DNA from: Cohnella terricola
GTDB taxonomy: Bacteria > Bacillota > Bacilli > Paenibacillales > Paenibacillaceae
DNA: 64,000 nucleotides
Reading direction: 5' to 3'
Assembly: GCF_007786475.1 (NCBI RefSeq)
Contig: NZ_VNJJ01000007.1
Location: forward strand, 121,734-185,733
In this document: positions 43,710 through 51,472 of the stretch, in pieces
Position numbering within the stretch: position 1 is the first letter of the stretch
Layout of the letters: the number at the start of each line of letters is the position of its first letter
Translations under genes and position numbers: made by a program
The notes under the pieces: model-generated
Databases searched by the model: none
Told to the model about the DNA's origin: nothing
Seen by the model: the letters and a program-made list of their open reading frames with translations, nothing else

Positions 43710-43765
43710 GCAAAAATCCACAACCTCGTGCGGTTGTGGATTTGCATGGTGGAGGCGAGGGGAGT
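43710..43765 (-). terminator. ssrA terminator and 3' end (proximal copy of the 56-bp repeat)
   Basis: On the minus strand CAAATCCACAACC-GCACG-AGGTTGTGGATTTTTGC follows the tmRNA CCA. This 56-bp stretch is the proximal copy of the direct repeat at 41158-41213. The spacer 43554-43709 has only an AT-rich stretch besides this. Confidence 0.88.
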
Positions 43766-44113
43766 CGAACCCCTGTCCGAAGACAACGCCACATGTGCTT
43801 CTACGGGTGTAGTGACAGATTTGATGTCACCCTAGAGACTCCCTGTCACCGGATTCTCTTCGGGTCAGCCTGATTGTCTTCTTCAGCTAGCCCCAGGCGG
43901 AGACTAGACAGCGTATCCCACTAAAGTTGAGCCCTTAGCCCGCCACATGGGCGATGGAGAGTAAGAGCCTGGTGACCGTTATTAGGCGGCCAGAGCCAGA
44001 GTTGGTTGTTTAGCTTTGCCGTTTAAATAGGCTTCCGCGTTAGTGAAGCAGACGCAGCCCTACTACCCGCTACCCACGCTCGTCCTGTCCCCGTCGAATC
44101 CATAAACGCCCCC
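43747..44113 (-). ncRNA. ssrA: tmRNA (transfer-messenger RNA)
   Basis: A 367-nt transcript starting GGGGGCGTTTATGGATTCGA and ending GGACAGGGGTTCGACTCCCC plus CTCGCCTCCACCA, both canonical tmRNA ends that pair as a tRNA-Ala-like acceptor. The mRNA-like part reads in frame to LALAA-stop-stop; from a GCC resume codon the tag would be AYLNGKAKQPTLALAA. tmRNA rescues stalled ribosomes and tags the protein for proteolysis. It lies next to smpB on the same strand, 170 bp downstream. Its 3' end is the apparent parent of the repeats scattered from 13.7 to 41.4 kb. Confidence 0.96.
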
Positions 44114-44282
44114 GAATATTCGAGTGGCCGAGCGTCTAAACGCCGGAACTCGGAAGGTCACCCGCGACGGATGATTAGAACTAAGCTGTGTTGCAAAATC
44201 TATTATAACACGTACGGCTTGCCTTTACTCGAAATGTTGATGCCAACATTGGCACTTTGTGCTCGCGATGCCAGCCGGCACA

Positions 44283-44759
44283 TTAATACTTCTGCTTCTC
44301 CCGAAGGATCCGCTGAATATCGCGCTGAGCATCCCGCTTGGCATCGGACTCGCGCTTGTCGTAGAGCTTTTTCCCTTTACCAAAGCCGATCAGGCACTTG
44401 GCATAGCCGTTGCGGACATACACGCGAAGAGGAACGATTGTGTATCCATCACGCTTGGTAAGTCCGAGAAGCTTATGGATCTGCTCTTTATGAAGCAAAA
44501 GCTTGCGAGCGCGCGTCGGGTCCGTCGGATTGTGGCGGTTGCCTTGCTCGAACGGACTGATGTGCATATTGTGCAGGAAAATCTCGCCGTTACGGATCGT
44601 CGCGAACGAATCGTTCAGATTCGCGCGGCCGGTGCGCAGAGACTTGATCTCAGTGCCCGTCAGTACCATCCCGGCTTCATAGGTGTCTTCGATGAAGTAA
44701 TCGTGGGATGCTTTTTTGTTCTGCGCGAGAGGTTTGTCGTATTGACTCTTCTTGCCCAC
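44283..44759 (-). CDS. smpB: SsrA-binding protein SmpB
   Basis: A 158-residue RNA-binding protein that carries tmRNA to stalled ribosomes. Conserved marks: [20 protein letters not shown] near the N-terminus, [17 protein letters not shown], and the basic C-terminal tail ([20 protein letters not shown]) that enters the mRNA channel. The start is GTG at 44759 with GGTGAAGGA upstream. Length is in the usual range. It is followed directly by ssrA, the common Firmicute arrangement, so the two trans-translation components are co-located. Confidence 0.95.
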   Translation of the reverse strand: MGKKSQYDKPLAQNKKASHDYFIEDTYEAGMVLTGTEIKSLRTGRANLNDSFATIRNGEIFLHNMHISPFEQGNRHNPTDPTRARKLLLHKEQIHKLLGLTKRDGYTIVPLRVYVRNGYAKCLIGFGKGKKLYDKRESDAKRDAQRDIQRILREKQKY

Positions 44760-44867
44760 TTTCCTTCACCTGCCTACCTAGTATTTGAAAATGCCGGACT
44801 TTTATTATATCACGCCGTACATCGCTCGTTCAAACTTCTTTTGAATCTCCCACTCAACAAGACAACA

Positions 44868-44904
44868 AACCGCGGAAGAAAATAACTTTCCTCTCCCGCG
44901 GTTT
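44868..44904 (-). terminator. Terminator after pyrB
   Basis: AAACCGCGG and CCGCGGTTT pair around an AG-rich loop, ten bp past the stop at 44917. It closes the pyrB transcript and isolates smpB-ssrA. Confidence 0.6.
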
Positions 44905-44916
44905 GATCGTACGAGC

Positions 44917-45852
44917 TTAGTTTCCCCGAGATTCCACGATACACTTGTCGACCAACGCCATCCGGATGTACAAGCCGTTGACGGCTTGGCGGAAGTACGC
45001 CGCGCGAGGGTCATCATCGACTTCCTCGGTGATCTCGCCCGCGCGAGGGAGCGGATGCAGCACGATCGCGTCCTTGCTCATCCGCGACATCAGCTCGGCA
45101 TCGACGATGTACTGGCCGGAAGCTTTCTCGTACTCCTCGACCGACGGGAACCGTTCCTTCTGAATCCGCGTCTGGTAGAGGACGTCGATCGAACCGGCGA
45201 CCGAATTCAGGTCATTCGTTTCCACGTAGCGAATGCCCTTCTCATCCATATACTTCTTCACGTTCTCCGGAATCCGAACGTTATCCGGGGAGATGTAGTA
45301 GATCATAACGTCCTGGTAATTCGCCAGCATATAGCTGAGGGAGTGAACCGTCCGCCCGTAAGCCAGATCCCCGACCATCGCGATCTTCAGCCCGTCGATC
45401 TTGCCGAACTCCTTGCGAATCGTATACGTATCGAGCAGCGCCTGCGTCGGGTGCTCTCCCGCTCCGTCCCCGGCGTTAATGACCGGAATCGGGGAGACCT
45501 TCGCCGCACGCTTGGCCGCGCCGATCTCCGTATGCCGCATGACGATGACGTCGCTGTACCCGCTAACGATGCGGATCGTGTCCTCCAGCGTCTCGCCCTT
45601 GATCGCGGAGGAGAATTGCGCGGCGTTTTCCGTTCCGATTACTCCTCCGCCCATCCGGTGCATCGCCGACTCGAAAGACAATCTCGTCCGCGTACTCGCC
45701 TCGAAGAACAGCGTCGTCATGATCCGTCCCTCGTGCCGTCTGTCTCCGCCCTTGGCGACAACCTTCTCCATGTCTTTGGCCGCGTCGAATAAGCGCTCGA
45801 GCTCGTCTCTTTCGAATTGCTTCGCTCCGAGCACGTGATATAACTGTTTCAT
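44917..45852 (-). CDS. pyrB: Aspartate carbamoyltransferase, catalytic chain
   Basis: Catalyses carbamoyl phosphate plus aspartate to N-carbamoylaspartate in pyrimidine synthesis, in the cytoplasm. About 311 residues starting MKQLYHVLGAKQFERDELER (ATG at 45852; GGGGAGG ten bases before). The carbamoyl-phosphate motif FFEASTRTRLSFESAMHRMG, the HPTQALLD motif, GDLAYGRTVHSLSYML and VLHPLPRAGEITEEVD are all present. These look closer to the E. coli type chain (GDLKYGRTVHSL, HPTQTLLD) than to the B. subtilis pyr-operon enzyme. There is no adjacent pyrI, pyrC or pyrR, so it is a stand-alone copy with its own terminator. Confidence 0.93.
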   Translation of the reverse strand: MKQLYHVLGAKQFERDELERLFDAAKDMEKVVAKGGDRRHEGRIMTTLFFEASTRTRLSFESAMHRMGGGVIGTENAAQFSSAIKGETLEDTIRIVSGYSDVIVMRHTEIGAAKRAAKVSPIPVINAGDGAGEHPTQALLDTYTIRKEFGKIDGLKIAMVGDLAYGRTVHSLSYMLANYQDVMIYYISPDNVRIPENVKKYMDEKGIRYVETNDLNSVAGSIDVLYQTRIQKERFPSVEEYEKASGQYIVDAELMSRMSKDAIVLHPLPRAGEITEEVDDDPRAAYFRQAVNGLYIRMALVDKCIVESRGN

Positions 45853-45999
45853 TGATAAGCAGCCTCCCCGACATACGTGTCCGTGTCCATGCACACTAAA
45901 TACTATCCTATAAGATACGATCGCGATTGTAAATTGGCAATCCGCGTACATTTTCGCTCCGCCGCCCGAATCGGGTCGAGCGGATTCCGCGACTCAGAA

Positions 46000-46851
46000 T
46001 TACCGCGAAGCCCAAGCTTGCAACGTAGGCAACAGCCGCTTCGCATCCTCGTACCCTTGCTCGTACAATGCTTGCAACTTTACCGGGTCGCGCTCCATTC
46101 GTCCAACCTTTAACGTCTGCTCCGGCCGAATGACGAACGCCGCTCCCGCGCGTTCTTGCTGCTCAATATAGGTCACCGTATCGTTATACACCTTGTGGCG
46201 AGTCAGCATCGTGTCCACGAATTTCGGATACTTACCATAAGCGCGGCGAACGAGCCACGCCATCCGATTCGGCGACTTGAGGTAGTCCGAATTCCGGGTC
46301 AGGATCAGAATGTTGCGCGAATATCCGTCCCGCTCGGCCTGGCGAAGCGGAATCGGGTCCGAGATTCCCCCGTCGAGATAAGGTTTTCCCTTATATTCCA
46401 CGATCGGCGCGATAAAAGGCAGAGAACTCGACGCCCGAAGCGCACTCAGCAAGTCGAAGTCCGGATCGCTCTTGTAATGGTAGACCGCCTTCCCGGTCTC
46501 GCAATCGGTCGTACCGATGGCAAGCTCCTCGCTGCTGGCCGCGAACGCCTCATTATCGAACGGGGCAAGCGAATTCGGAATTTCATCGAAAATAAAGTCC
46601 ATGCCGAACAACTGTCTATTCTTAAACCAATTCCTCCAAGATAGGTAACGCGGGTCCGACACCCAGTCGACGTTGACTTTCTTATTGCGCCCCTTCTGTC
46701 TGGACAGATAACTCGACGCCACGCACGCCCCGGCCGATACGCCTACTATATAAGGGAAATAAACATTCTGCTCCGCAAAATACTCCAGTACCCCGGCCGT
46801 ATACACCGAGCGCATGCCCCCGCCTTCTAGAACGAGTCCAACCGATTCCAT
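46000..46851 (-). CDS. Patatin-like phospholipase family protein
   Basis: A 283-residue serine hydrolase of the patatin fold. The oxyanion loop is LVLEGGGMRSVYTAGVLEY and the nucleophile elbow GVSAG holds S39. The catalytic Asp is in YLDGGISDPIPL (about residue 159). Ser-Asp dyad geometry is intact. These cytoplasmic or membrane-bound enzymes hydrolyse acyl chains of phospholipids; the specific lipid is unknown. AAGGAGG precedes the ATG. It is divergent from the M24 peptidase gene and not obviously in an operon with pyrB, which lies 147 bp away in the same direction. Confidence 0.87.
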   Translation of the reverse strand: MESVGLVLEGGGMRSVYTAGVLEYFAEQNVYFPYIVGVSAGACVASSYLSRQKGRNKKVNVDWVSDPRYLSWRNWFKNRQLFGMDFIFDEIPNSLAPFDNEAFAASSEELAIGTTDCETGKAVYHYKSDPDFDLLSALRASSSLPFIAPIVEYKGKPYLDGGISDPIPLRQAERDGYSRNILILTRNSDYLKSPNRMAWLVRRAYGKYPKFVDTMLTRHKVYNDTVTYIEQQERAGAAFVIRPEQTLKVGRMERDPVKLQALYEQGYEDAKRLLPTLQAWASR

Positions 46852-47026
46852 ACTTCAGCCTCCTTGCCGTACAGCAACCCATTCACATCTCTTTCCATCT
46901 TTCCACACTAGCACCTCGCAAACGATCGCGCAACGTTCGATCGGCGGAGGCCGTCCGCCTCCCGTCCTTCACTAGATACCGTGCCCGCGATTCTGTACAA
47001 TTAAAGAAACGAAAGGCGGTTAAAAT

Positions 47027-48121
47027 ATGACGACAATTTCTCGTATCGATAAGCTTCAGTCCTATATGGAAAACCATCAGCTCGACGCGATGCTGATTAC
47101 CTCCCCCAAACACGTTTATTATTTGACGGGATTCGCCTCCGATCCTCACGAAAGGCTGCTTGCGTTGGTTCTGCCCCGTGGAGAGGAAGCGCAACTGCTC
47201 GTACCGGCTCTCGATTATGAAGCCGCCAAGGCAGCTTCTTCGGTAACGGGTATCCAAACTCACGGTGACACGGATAACGCTTATGAGATTCTAGGACGAC
47301 TGCTTCCCACATCCGCTAATCGGATCGGCGTAGAAAAGGACGATCTGAGCGTCAGCCGTTTCGAAGCGATCGCCGCAGCGTTCAATGCGGAGAACTTCGC
47401 GGATATCGGCCGGCCGCTGCGCGAGATGCGCGCGATCAAGACGCCGGAGGAGGCCGAGCGGATGCGGCAAGCTGTCCGGATCGTCGAAGACGTTCTCCGC
47501 GCGGGCGTCGCCCAAGTCAAACCCGGGGTGACGGAGATCGAGCTCGTCGCCGAACTGGAATACCGAATGAAGAAGCTCGGGGCGCAAGGCCCTTCGTTTG
47601 ACACGCTCGTGCTCACCGGCCCCAAGACGGCGATGCCGCACGGGCATCCAGACCATCGCAAGGTCGCCGAAGGAGAGTTGATTCTCTTCGATCTGGGCGT
47701 GTTCGCAGATGGCTATGCTTCGGATATTACCCGAACGTTCGCGGTCGGGGACATTTCGGAGGATCTGAAGCGCATCTACCAGTCCGTACTGGACGGCAAC
47801 CTGAAAGCAATCGAAGCCATCCGACCGGGCATCGCTTTCGGCAGCTTGGATCGCGCCGCTCGGGATACGATCGCTGCCGCCGGTTACGGCCCGTACTTCA
47901 ATCATCGGCTGGGTCACGGTCTCGGCATGGACATCCATGAGTACCCATCGATTCACGGCAACAACGAAGACATCGTGCTAGCGGGCATGACGTTTACAGT
48001 TGAACCGGGCATCTATGTACCGGGTATCGGCGGTGTCCGCATCGAGGACGACGTTCTTGTCACGGCCGACGGCGTCGAGGTGCTGACGACCTATCCGAAA
48101 GAGCTTACGATCATCGGGTAA
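47027..48121 (+). CDS. M24-family Xaa-Pro peptidase
   Basis: A 364-residue metallopeptidase of the aminopeptidase P/prolidase family. An N-terminal creatinase-like domain (residues 1-130, ISRIDKLQSYMENHQLDAML) precedes the pita-bread catalytic domain. Metal ligands: two Asp in LFDLGVFADGYASDITRTF, His in HRLGHGLGMDIHEYP, and Glu in FTVEPGIYVPG and GVRIEDDV. It removes N-terminal residues before proline in the cytoplasm. AAAGGCGG precedes the ATG. Its transcript ends at a shared bidirectional hairpin with rnr. The family includes PepQ and YpdF-like enzymes; which one cannot be settled from this sequence. Confidence 0.88.
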   Translation: MTTISRIDKLQSYMENHQLDAMLITSPKHVYYLTGFASDPHERLLALVLPRGEEAQLLVPALDYEAAKAASSVTGIQTHGDTDNAYEILGRLLPTSANRIGVEKDDLSVSRFEAIAAAFNAENFADIGRPLREMRAIKTPEEAERMRQAVRIVEDVLRAGVAQVKPGVTEIELVAELEYRMKKLGAQGPSFDTLVLTGPKTAMPHGHPDHRKVAEGELILFDLGVFADGYASDITRTFAVGDISEDLKRIYQSVLDGNLKAIEAIRPGIAFGSLDRAARDTIAAAGYGPYFNHRLGHGLGMDIHEYPSIHGNNEDIVLAGMTFTVEPGIYVPGIGGVRIEDDVLVTADGVEVLTTYPKELTIIG

Positions 48122-48131
48122 AATAACGAAG

Positions 48132-48172
48132 AAAAACCTTCCGGCATCATGCAATACGCCGGAAGGTTTTTG
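48132..48172. terminator. Bidirectional terminator between the M24 peptidase and rnr
   Basis: AAAAACCTTCCGGC and GCCGGAAGGTTTTT form a long stem with a 12-nt loop and an A/T tract at each side, serving both convergent genes. Confidence 0.9.
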
Positions 48173-48175
48173 TCG

Positions 48176-50983
48176 TTAGTCGTTCTTTTTCTTGCGTCTC
48201 CGCGGCTTATCTCCCTCGGACGGTTTCGGAACGACCGCCTCCGTCTTGGAAACCTGCTTCTTCCCTCTAACCTCCGCGCCGCCGCGACCGCGATCTCCGC
48301 CGTCGCGGCCCTTGCGTTTGCCATAGGATTTGCCGCCATCAGCCTCGTCGTCGATCGTTTTGTAGTTGCCCGAACGAGGCAATCCCCACATATCCAGTAC
48401 CGGACCACGCCTTTTTTTCGGGGACGCGACCGAGCTCGTTTTGCTATCGGAACGCACGCCGCTTTCAGCCTTCGGCTTCTCGATCACAGGCGCCGCGCCT
48501 TTAGCCTTCTGCGTTTCTACCACGGGCGCTGGAGCTTTCGCCTTCTTTTTCCTCCGGCCTCCGCCAGAGACGACGCTGTTATAGAAGCCTCCGTCCAAGT
48601 CCACAGCCGGCGCTTCTTCGACGGCTCTTGCGCCGCCGTCATTGACTTTATGTTTGCGCCGATCCTCGCGCACGCCGCCTTTCTTGCCCGGACCTTTGCC
48701 CCCGCGGCCGCCGCCATGATCGCCGCCGACGCCGACAAACCGACCCGCGGCGTTCAGCTTCTTGCGCTTGCGCGCGGCATTGCCGCCACCGCCACCCTGG
48801 CCGCGAACGTCGACCCAGTTCACGCGTCCCGCGCTGCGCGGCTTCATGTTGACCATCTCGAAATCGATCGTATGGTCGCTCATGTTCACCCTCGACACGC
48901 GGATCTCGACCTCGTCGCCGATTCGGTAGATCTTCGACGTCCGTTCCCCGATCAACGCCATATGCAGCTCGTGGAAATGATAATAGTCGTCCGTCAGATC
49001 GCTAAGACGAATAAGGCCTTCGACCGTATTTTCCAGCTCGATGAACATCCCGAAGCTCGTGACGCCGCTGATGATACCCGTGAACTCTTCGCCGATCTTG
49101 TCGAGCATGAACTCGGCCTTCTTCAGCTTCGCCGTGTCCCGCTCCGCGTCCACCGCCACGCGTTCCCGCTCCGAGGATTGCAGCGCGATGTCCGGCATCC
49201 GGGCGTTCAAGGAATCGTAACGGTTCTCCGGCAGCGCTCCCCCGTTCTCCAGCACCTCGCGCATGACGCGATGGATCACGAGGTCGGGATAACGGCGAAT
49301 CGGCGACGTGAAGTGCGAATAGTATTCCGCGGCCAACCCGAAATGCCCCAGGCTCTCCGCTTCGTATTTCGCCTGCTTCATCGATCGCAGCATCATCGTG
49401 CTCAGTACCGTTTCTTCCTTCTTGCCTCGAATCTCTTCCAGCAAAGTCTGCAGCGCCCTCGGGTGCACCGTATTTCCCTTGCCCCGGACCGCATAACCGA
49501 AGTTGCTCGCAAATTGCATGAACGTCATCAGCTTCTCGTTCGTCGGCTCTTCGTGTATCCGGTAGATGAATGGCACTTTCAGCCAGTGAAAATGTTCCGC
49601 CACCGTCTCGTTCGCCGCGAGCATGAATTCCTCGATGATCTGCTCGGCGATGGACCGTTCGCGCTTGACAATATCGACCGGCTTGCCCTCCGTGTCCACG
49701 ATCACTTTCGACTCCTGGAAGTCGAAGTCGATCGCGCCACGGCGCATCCGCATATCCCGCAAGCCCAAGGCCATTTCCTTCATCAGCTTGAACGTATCGA
49801 CCAGTCCCGCGTACCGCTCGGTCACTTCCTGGTCTTCTTCGTTCAATATTTTACGCACGTTCGTGTACGTCATTCTCTCTACGGTCCGAATAACGCTCGT
49901 GAACACGTCGTAACGCACCCGCTTCATCGTGCCGGGCTCGAACTCCATCTCGCAGGACATCGTCAGCCGATCCACTCGTGGGTTCAGCGAGCAGATGCCG
50001 TTGGACAGCCGATGCGGCAACATCGGGATGACGCGGTCGACCAGATAGACGCTGCAGCCCCGATTATAGGCTTCTTCGTCCAGCTTCGACTTCTCCCGCA
50101 CGTAATAGCTCACGTCCGCGATATGAACGCCAAGGAGCAGATTGCCGTTAGGCAACCTTTCCACGTTCACCGCGTCGTCGAGATCCTTGGCGTCTTCTCC
50201 GTCGATCGTCACGATGACCCGGTTCCTCAAGTCCCTGCGGCCTTGCTGAACGATCTCCTCTTCCGTGATCGAATCCGGCGCGGCCTCGGCTTCCTCCAGC
50301 ACGTCGCCGGGAAAGCTCTCCGGCAGGCCATGCTTGCGAATAATGCTCAGAATGTCTACGCCCGGATCATCCTTATGACCAAGGATTTCGATAATCTCGC
50401 CCTCGGCAGCCGTACGCCCTTCCGGGTAAGTAATAATGTTCACGACGACCTTCTGTCCGGTCACCGCGCCTTTGAAGTTCTCGCTTTTAATGAAGACATC
50501 CTTCGTGATTCGCTTGTCGTCCGGCTCTACGAAGCCGAAGCTATCGTGATTGTGGAACAGGCCGACGACCTGCGTCACCGCCCGCTTGACGATGCGAACG
50601 ATCTCGCCCTCAAGCTTGCCGTTCTCGTTCTTCGCGGACACCCGCGCAAGCACGATATCCCCGTTCATCGTCCCTTTCATGTCGTTCGCATGAATGTACA
50701 GATCGGGATGTTCCTTATCATCCGGAATGAGGAAAGCAAAGCCCTTCGGATGGGTCTGAATGCGTCCCCGCAACAAATTCATCCGTTCCGGAACGCCGTA
50801 GCGGTCCGAACGGGTCAGCAGAATTTTGCCCTCTTGCTCCATCTCGGTCAACATCCGCAGGAATTCTTTGAATTCCGCCGCGTCCTCGATGCCGAAATGT
50901 TTCTCCAACTCTTTGTATGTCATCGGTTTATAAGCGGTCTCCCGCATAAAATTGAGCAGCTCCTGCTCCGTGCACAGCGGCAT
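48176..50983 (-). CDS. rnr: Ribonuclease R
   Basis: A 935-residue 3'-5' exoribonuclease that degrades structured RNA and tmRNA-targeted mRNAs. Domains in order: winged-helix/cold-shock N-terminus, RNB catalytic domain with AKDLDDAVNVERLPNGNLLL (Asp cluster), and an S1 domain ending near residue 710. The remaining about 220 residues are Gly/Arg/Lys-rich and low complexity, so the protein is longer than the about 780-residue B. subtilis enzyme. ATG at 50983 is chosen for GAGGTG; a GTG three codons upstream is less likely. It lies behind secG but beyond a terminator. The plus-strand frame over it is a shadow. Confidence 0.94.
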   Translation of the reverse strand: MPLCTEQELLNFMRETAYKPMTYKELEKHFGIEDAAEFKEFLRMLTEMEQEGKILLTRSDRYGVPERMNLLRGRIQTHPKGFAFLIPDDKEHPDLYIHANDMKGTMNGDIVLARVSAKNENGKLEGEIVRIVKRAVTQVVGLFHNHDSFGFVEPDDKRITKDVFIKSENFKGAVTGQKVVVNIITYPEGRTAAEGEIIEILGHKDDPGVDILSIIRKHGLPESFPGDVLEEAEAAPDSITEEEIVQQGRRDLRNRVIVTIDGEDAKDLDDAVNVERLPNGNLLLGVHIADVSYYVREKSKLDEEAYNRGCSVYLVDRVIPMLPHRLSNGICSLNPRVDRLTMSCEMEFEPGTMKRVRYDVFTSVIRTVERMTYTNVRKILNEEDQEVTERYAGLVDTFKLMKEMALGLRDMRMRRGAIDFDFQESKVIVDTEGKPVDIVKRERSIAEQIIEEFMLAANETVAEHFHWLKVPFIYRIHEEPTNEKLMTFMQFASNFGYAVRGKGNTVHPRALQTLLEEIRGKKEETVLSTMMLRSMKQAKYEAESLGHFGLAAEYYSHFTSPIRRYPDLVIHRVMREVLENGGALPENRYDSLNARMPDIALQSSERERVAVDAERDTAKLKKAEFMLDKIGEEFTGIISGVTSFGMFIELENTVEGLIRLSDLTDDYYHFHELHMALIGERTSKIYRIGDEVEIRVSRVNMSDHTIDFEMVNMKPRSAGRVNWVDVRGQGGGGGNAARKRKKLNAAGRFVGVGGDHGGGRGGKGPGKKGGVREDRRKHKVNDGGARAVEEAPAVDLDGGFYNSVVSGGGRRKKKAKAPAPVVETQKAKGAAPVIEKPKAESGVRSDSKTSSVASPKKRRGPVLDMWGLPRSGNYKTIDDEADGGKSYGKRKGRDGGDRGRGGAEVRGKKQVSKTEAVVPKPSEGDKPRRRKKKND

Positions 50984-51066
50984 CCGTATCACCTCGTCCT
51001 ACGTATAGTATGTACACATTGCGGCCTTGGCAATCGGACGAGCCTTCCACCCCGCGCGCAACCTAC

Positions 51067-51095
51067 AAAAAAAGCAGGAAGCTCGCGCTCCCTGC
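51067..51095 (-). terminator. Terminator of secG
   Basis: GCAGG-GAGCGCGAGCTT-CCTGC followed by seven T on the minus strand, 17 bp past the secG stop. Confidence 0.75.
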
Positions 51096-51111
51096 CTCAT
51101 CTTATCCCGTA

Positions 51112-51348
51112 CTAGTTTTTCACGAAATAAGCAACCACCAAAGAAAGGATGAAGAAACCAACCGCCAACCCGATCGTCAGACGTTGCAGGAACAGATCGA
51201 TCCCGCGAGCTTTCGTCTTCCCGAACAAGTGCTCGGCTCCGCCGGAGATTGCGCCCGACAAGCCCGCGCTCTTACCCTTCTGAAGCAATACGACCGCAAT
51301 AAGTCCCAGAGAGAAGACAACCAAGATTATTTTAAGTACGACGTCCAT
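51112..51348 (-). CDS. secG: Preprotein translocase subunit SecG
   Basis: A 78-residue integral membrane protein, the accessory subunit of the SecYEG channel. Two hydrophobic helices ([20 protein letters not shown] and [18 protein letters not shown]) flank a cytoplasmic loop with [20 protein letters not shown], the family signature. RBS GGGGGTG is well spaced. It lies upstream of rnr on the same strand, the order often seen in Firmicutes (secG-rnr-smpB), though a hairpin separates them here. Confidence 0.93.
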   Translation of the reverse strand: MDVVLKIILVVFSLGLIAVVLLQKGKSAGLSGAISGGAEHLFGKTKARGIDLFLQRLTIGLAVGFFILSLVVAYFVKN

Positions 51349-51472
51349 CGCTTACACCCCCTAGATCCCGTTACAAAAACAGTATTCTCATTTTATCATA
51401 ATCTCTATCCTGTTGACAACCTTCTCATCATTCTGCGAGAAAATGGCACTTCCCATGCCGGCGCCCTGCTAC

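Noticed and set aside
13675..43765. Insertion sequence or prophage as the source of the repeats
   Set aside because: No transposase, integrase, structural phage gene or terminal inverted repeat of an IS was found in this stretch.
44986..45792. 268-codon plus-strand frame over pyrB
   Set aside because: Antisense shadow of aspartate carbamoyltransferase.
48149..51115. 988-codon plus-strand frame covering rnr
   Set aside because: Exact antisense shadow of the RNase R gene in a GC-rich stretch; His/Arg-rich composition and no RBS.
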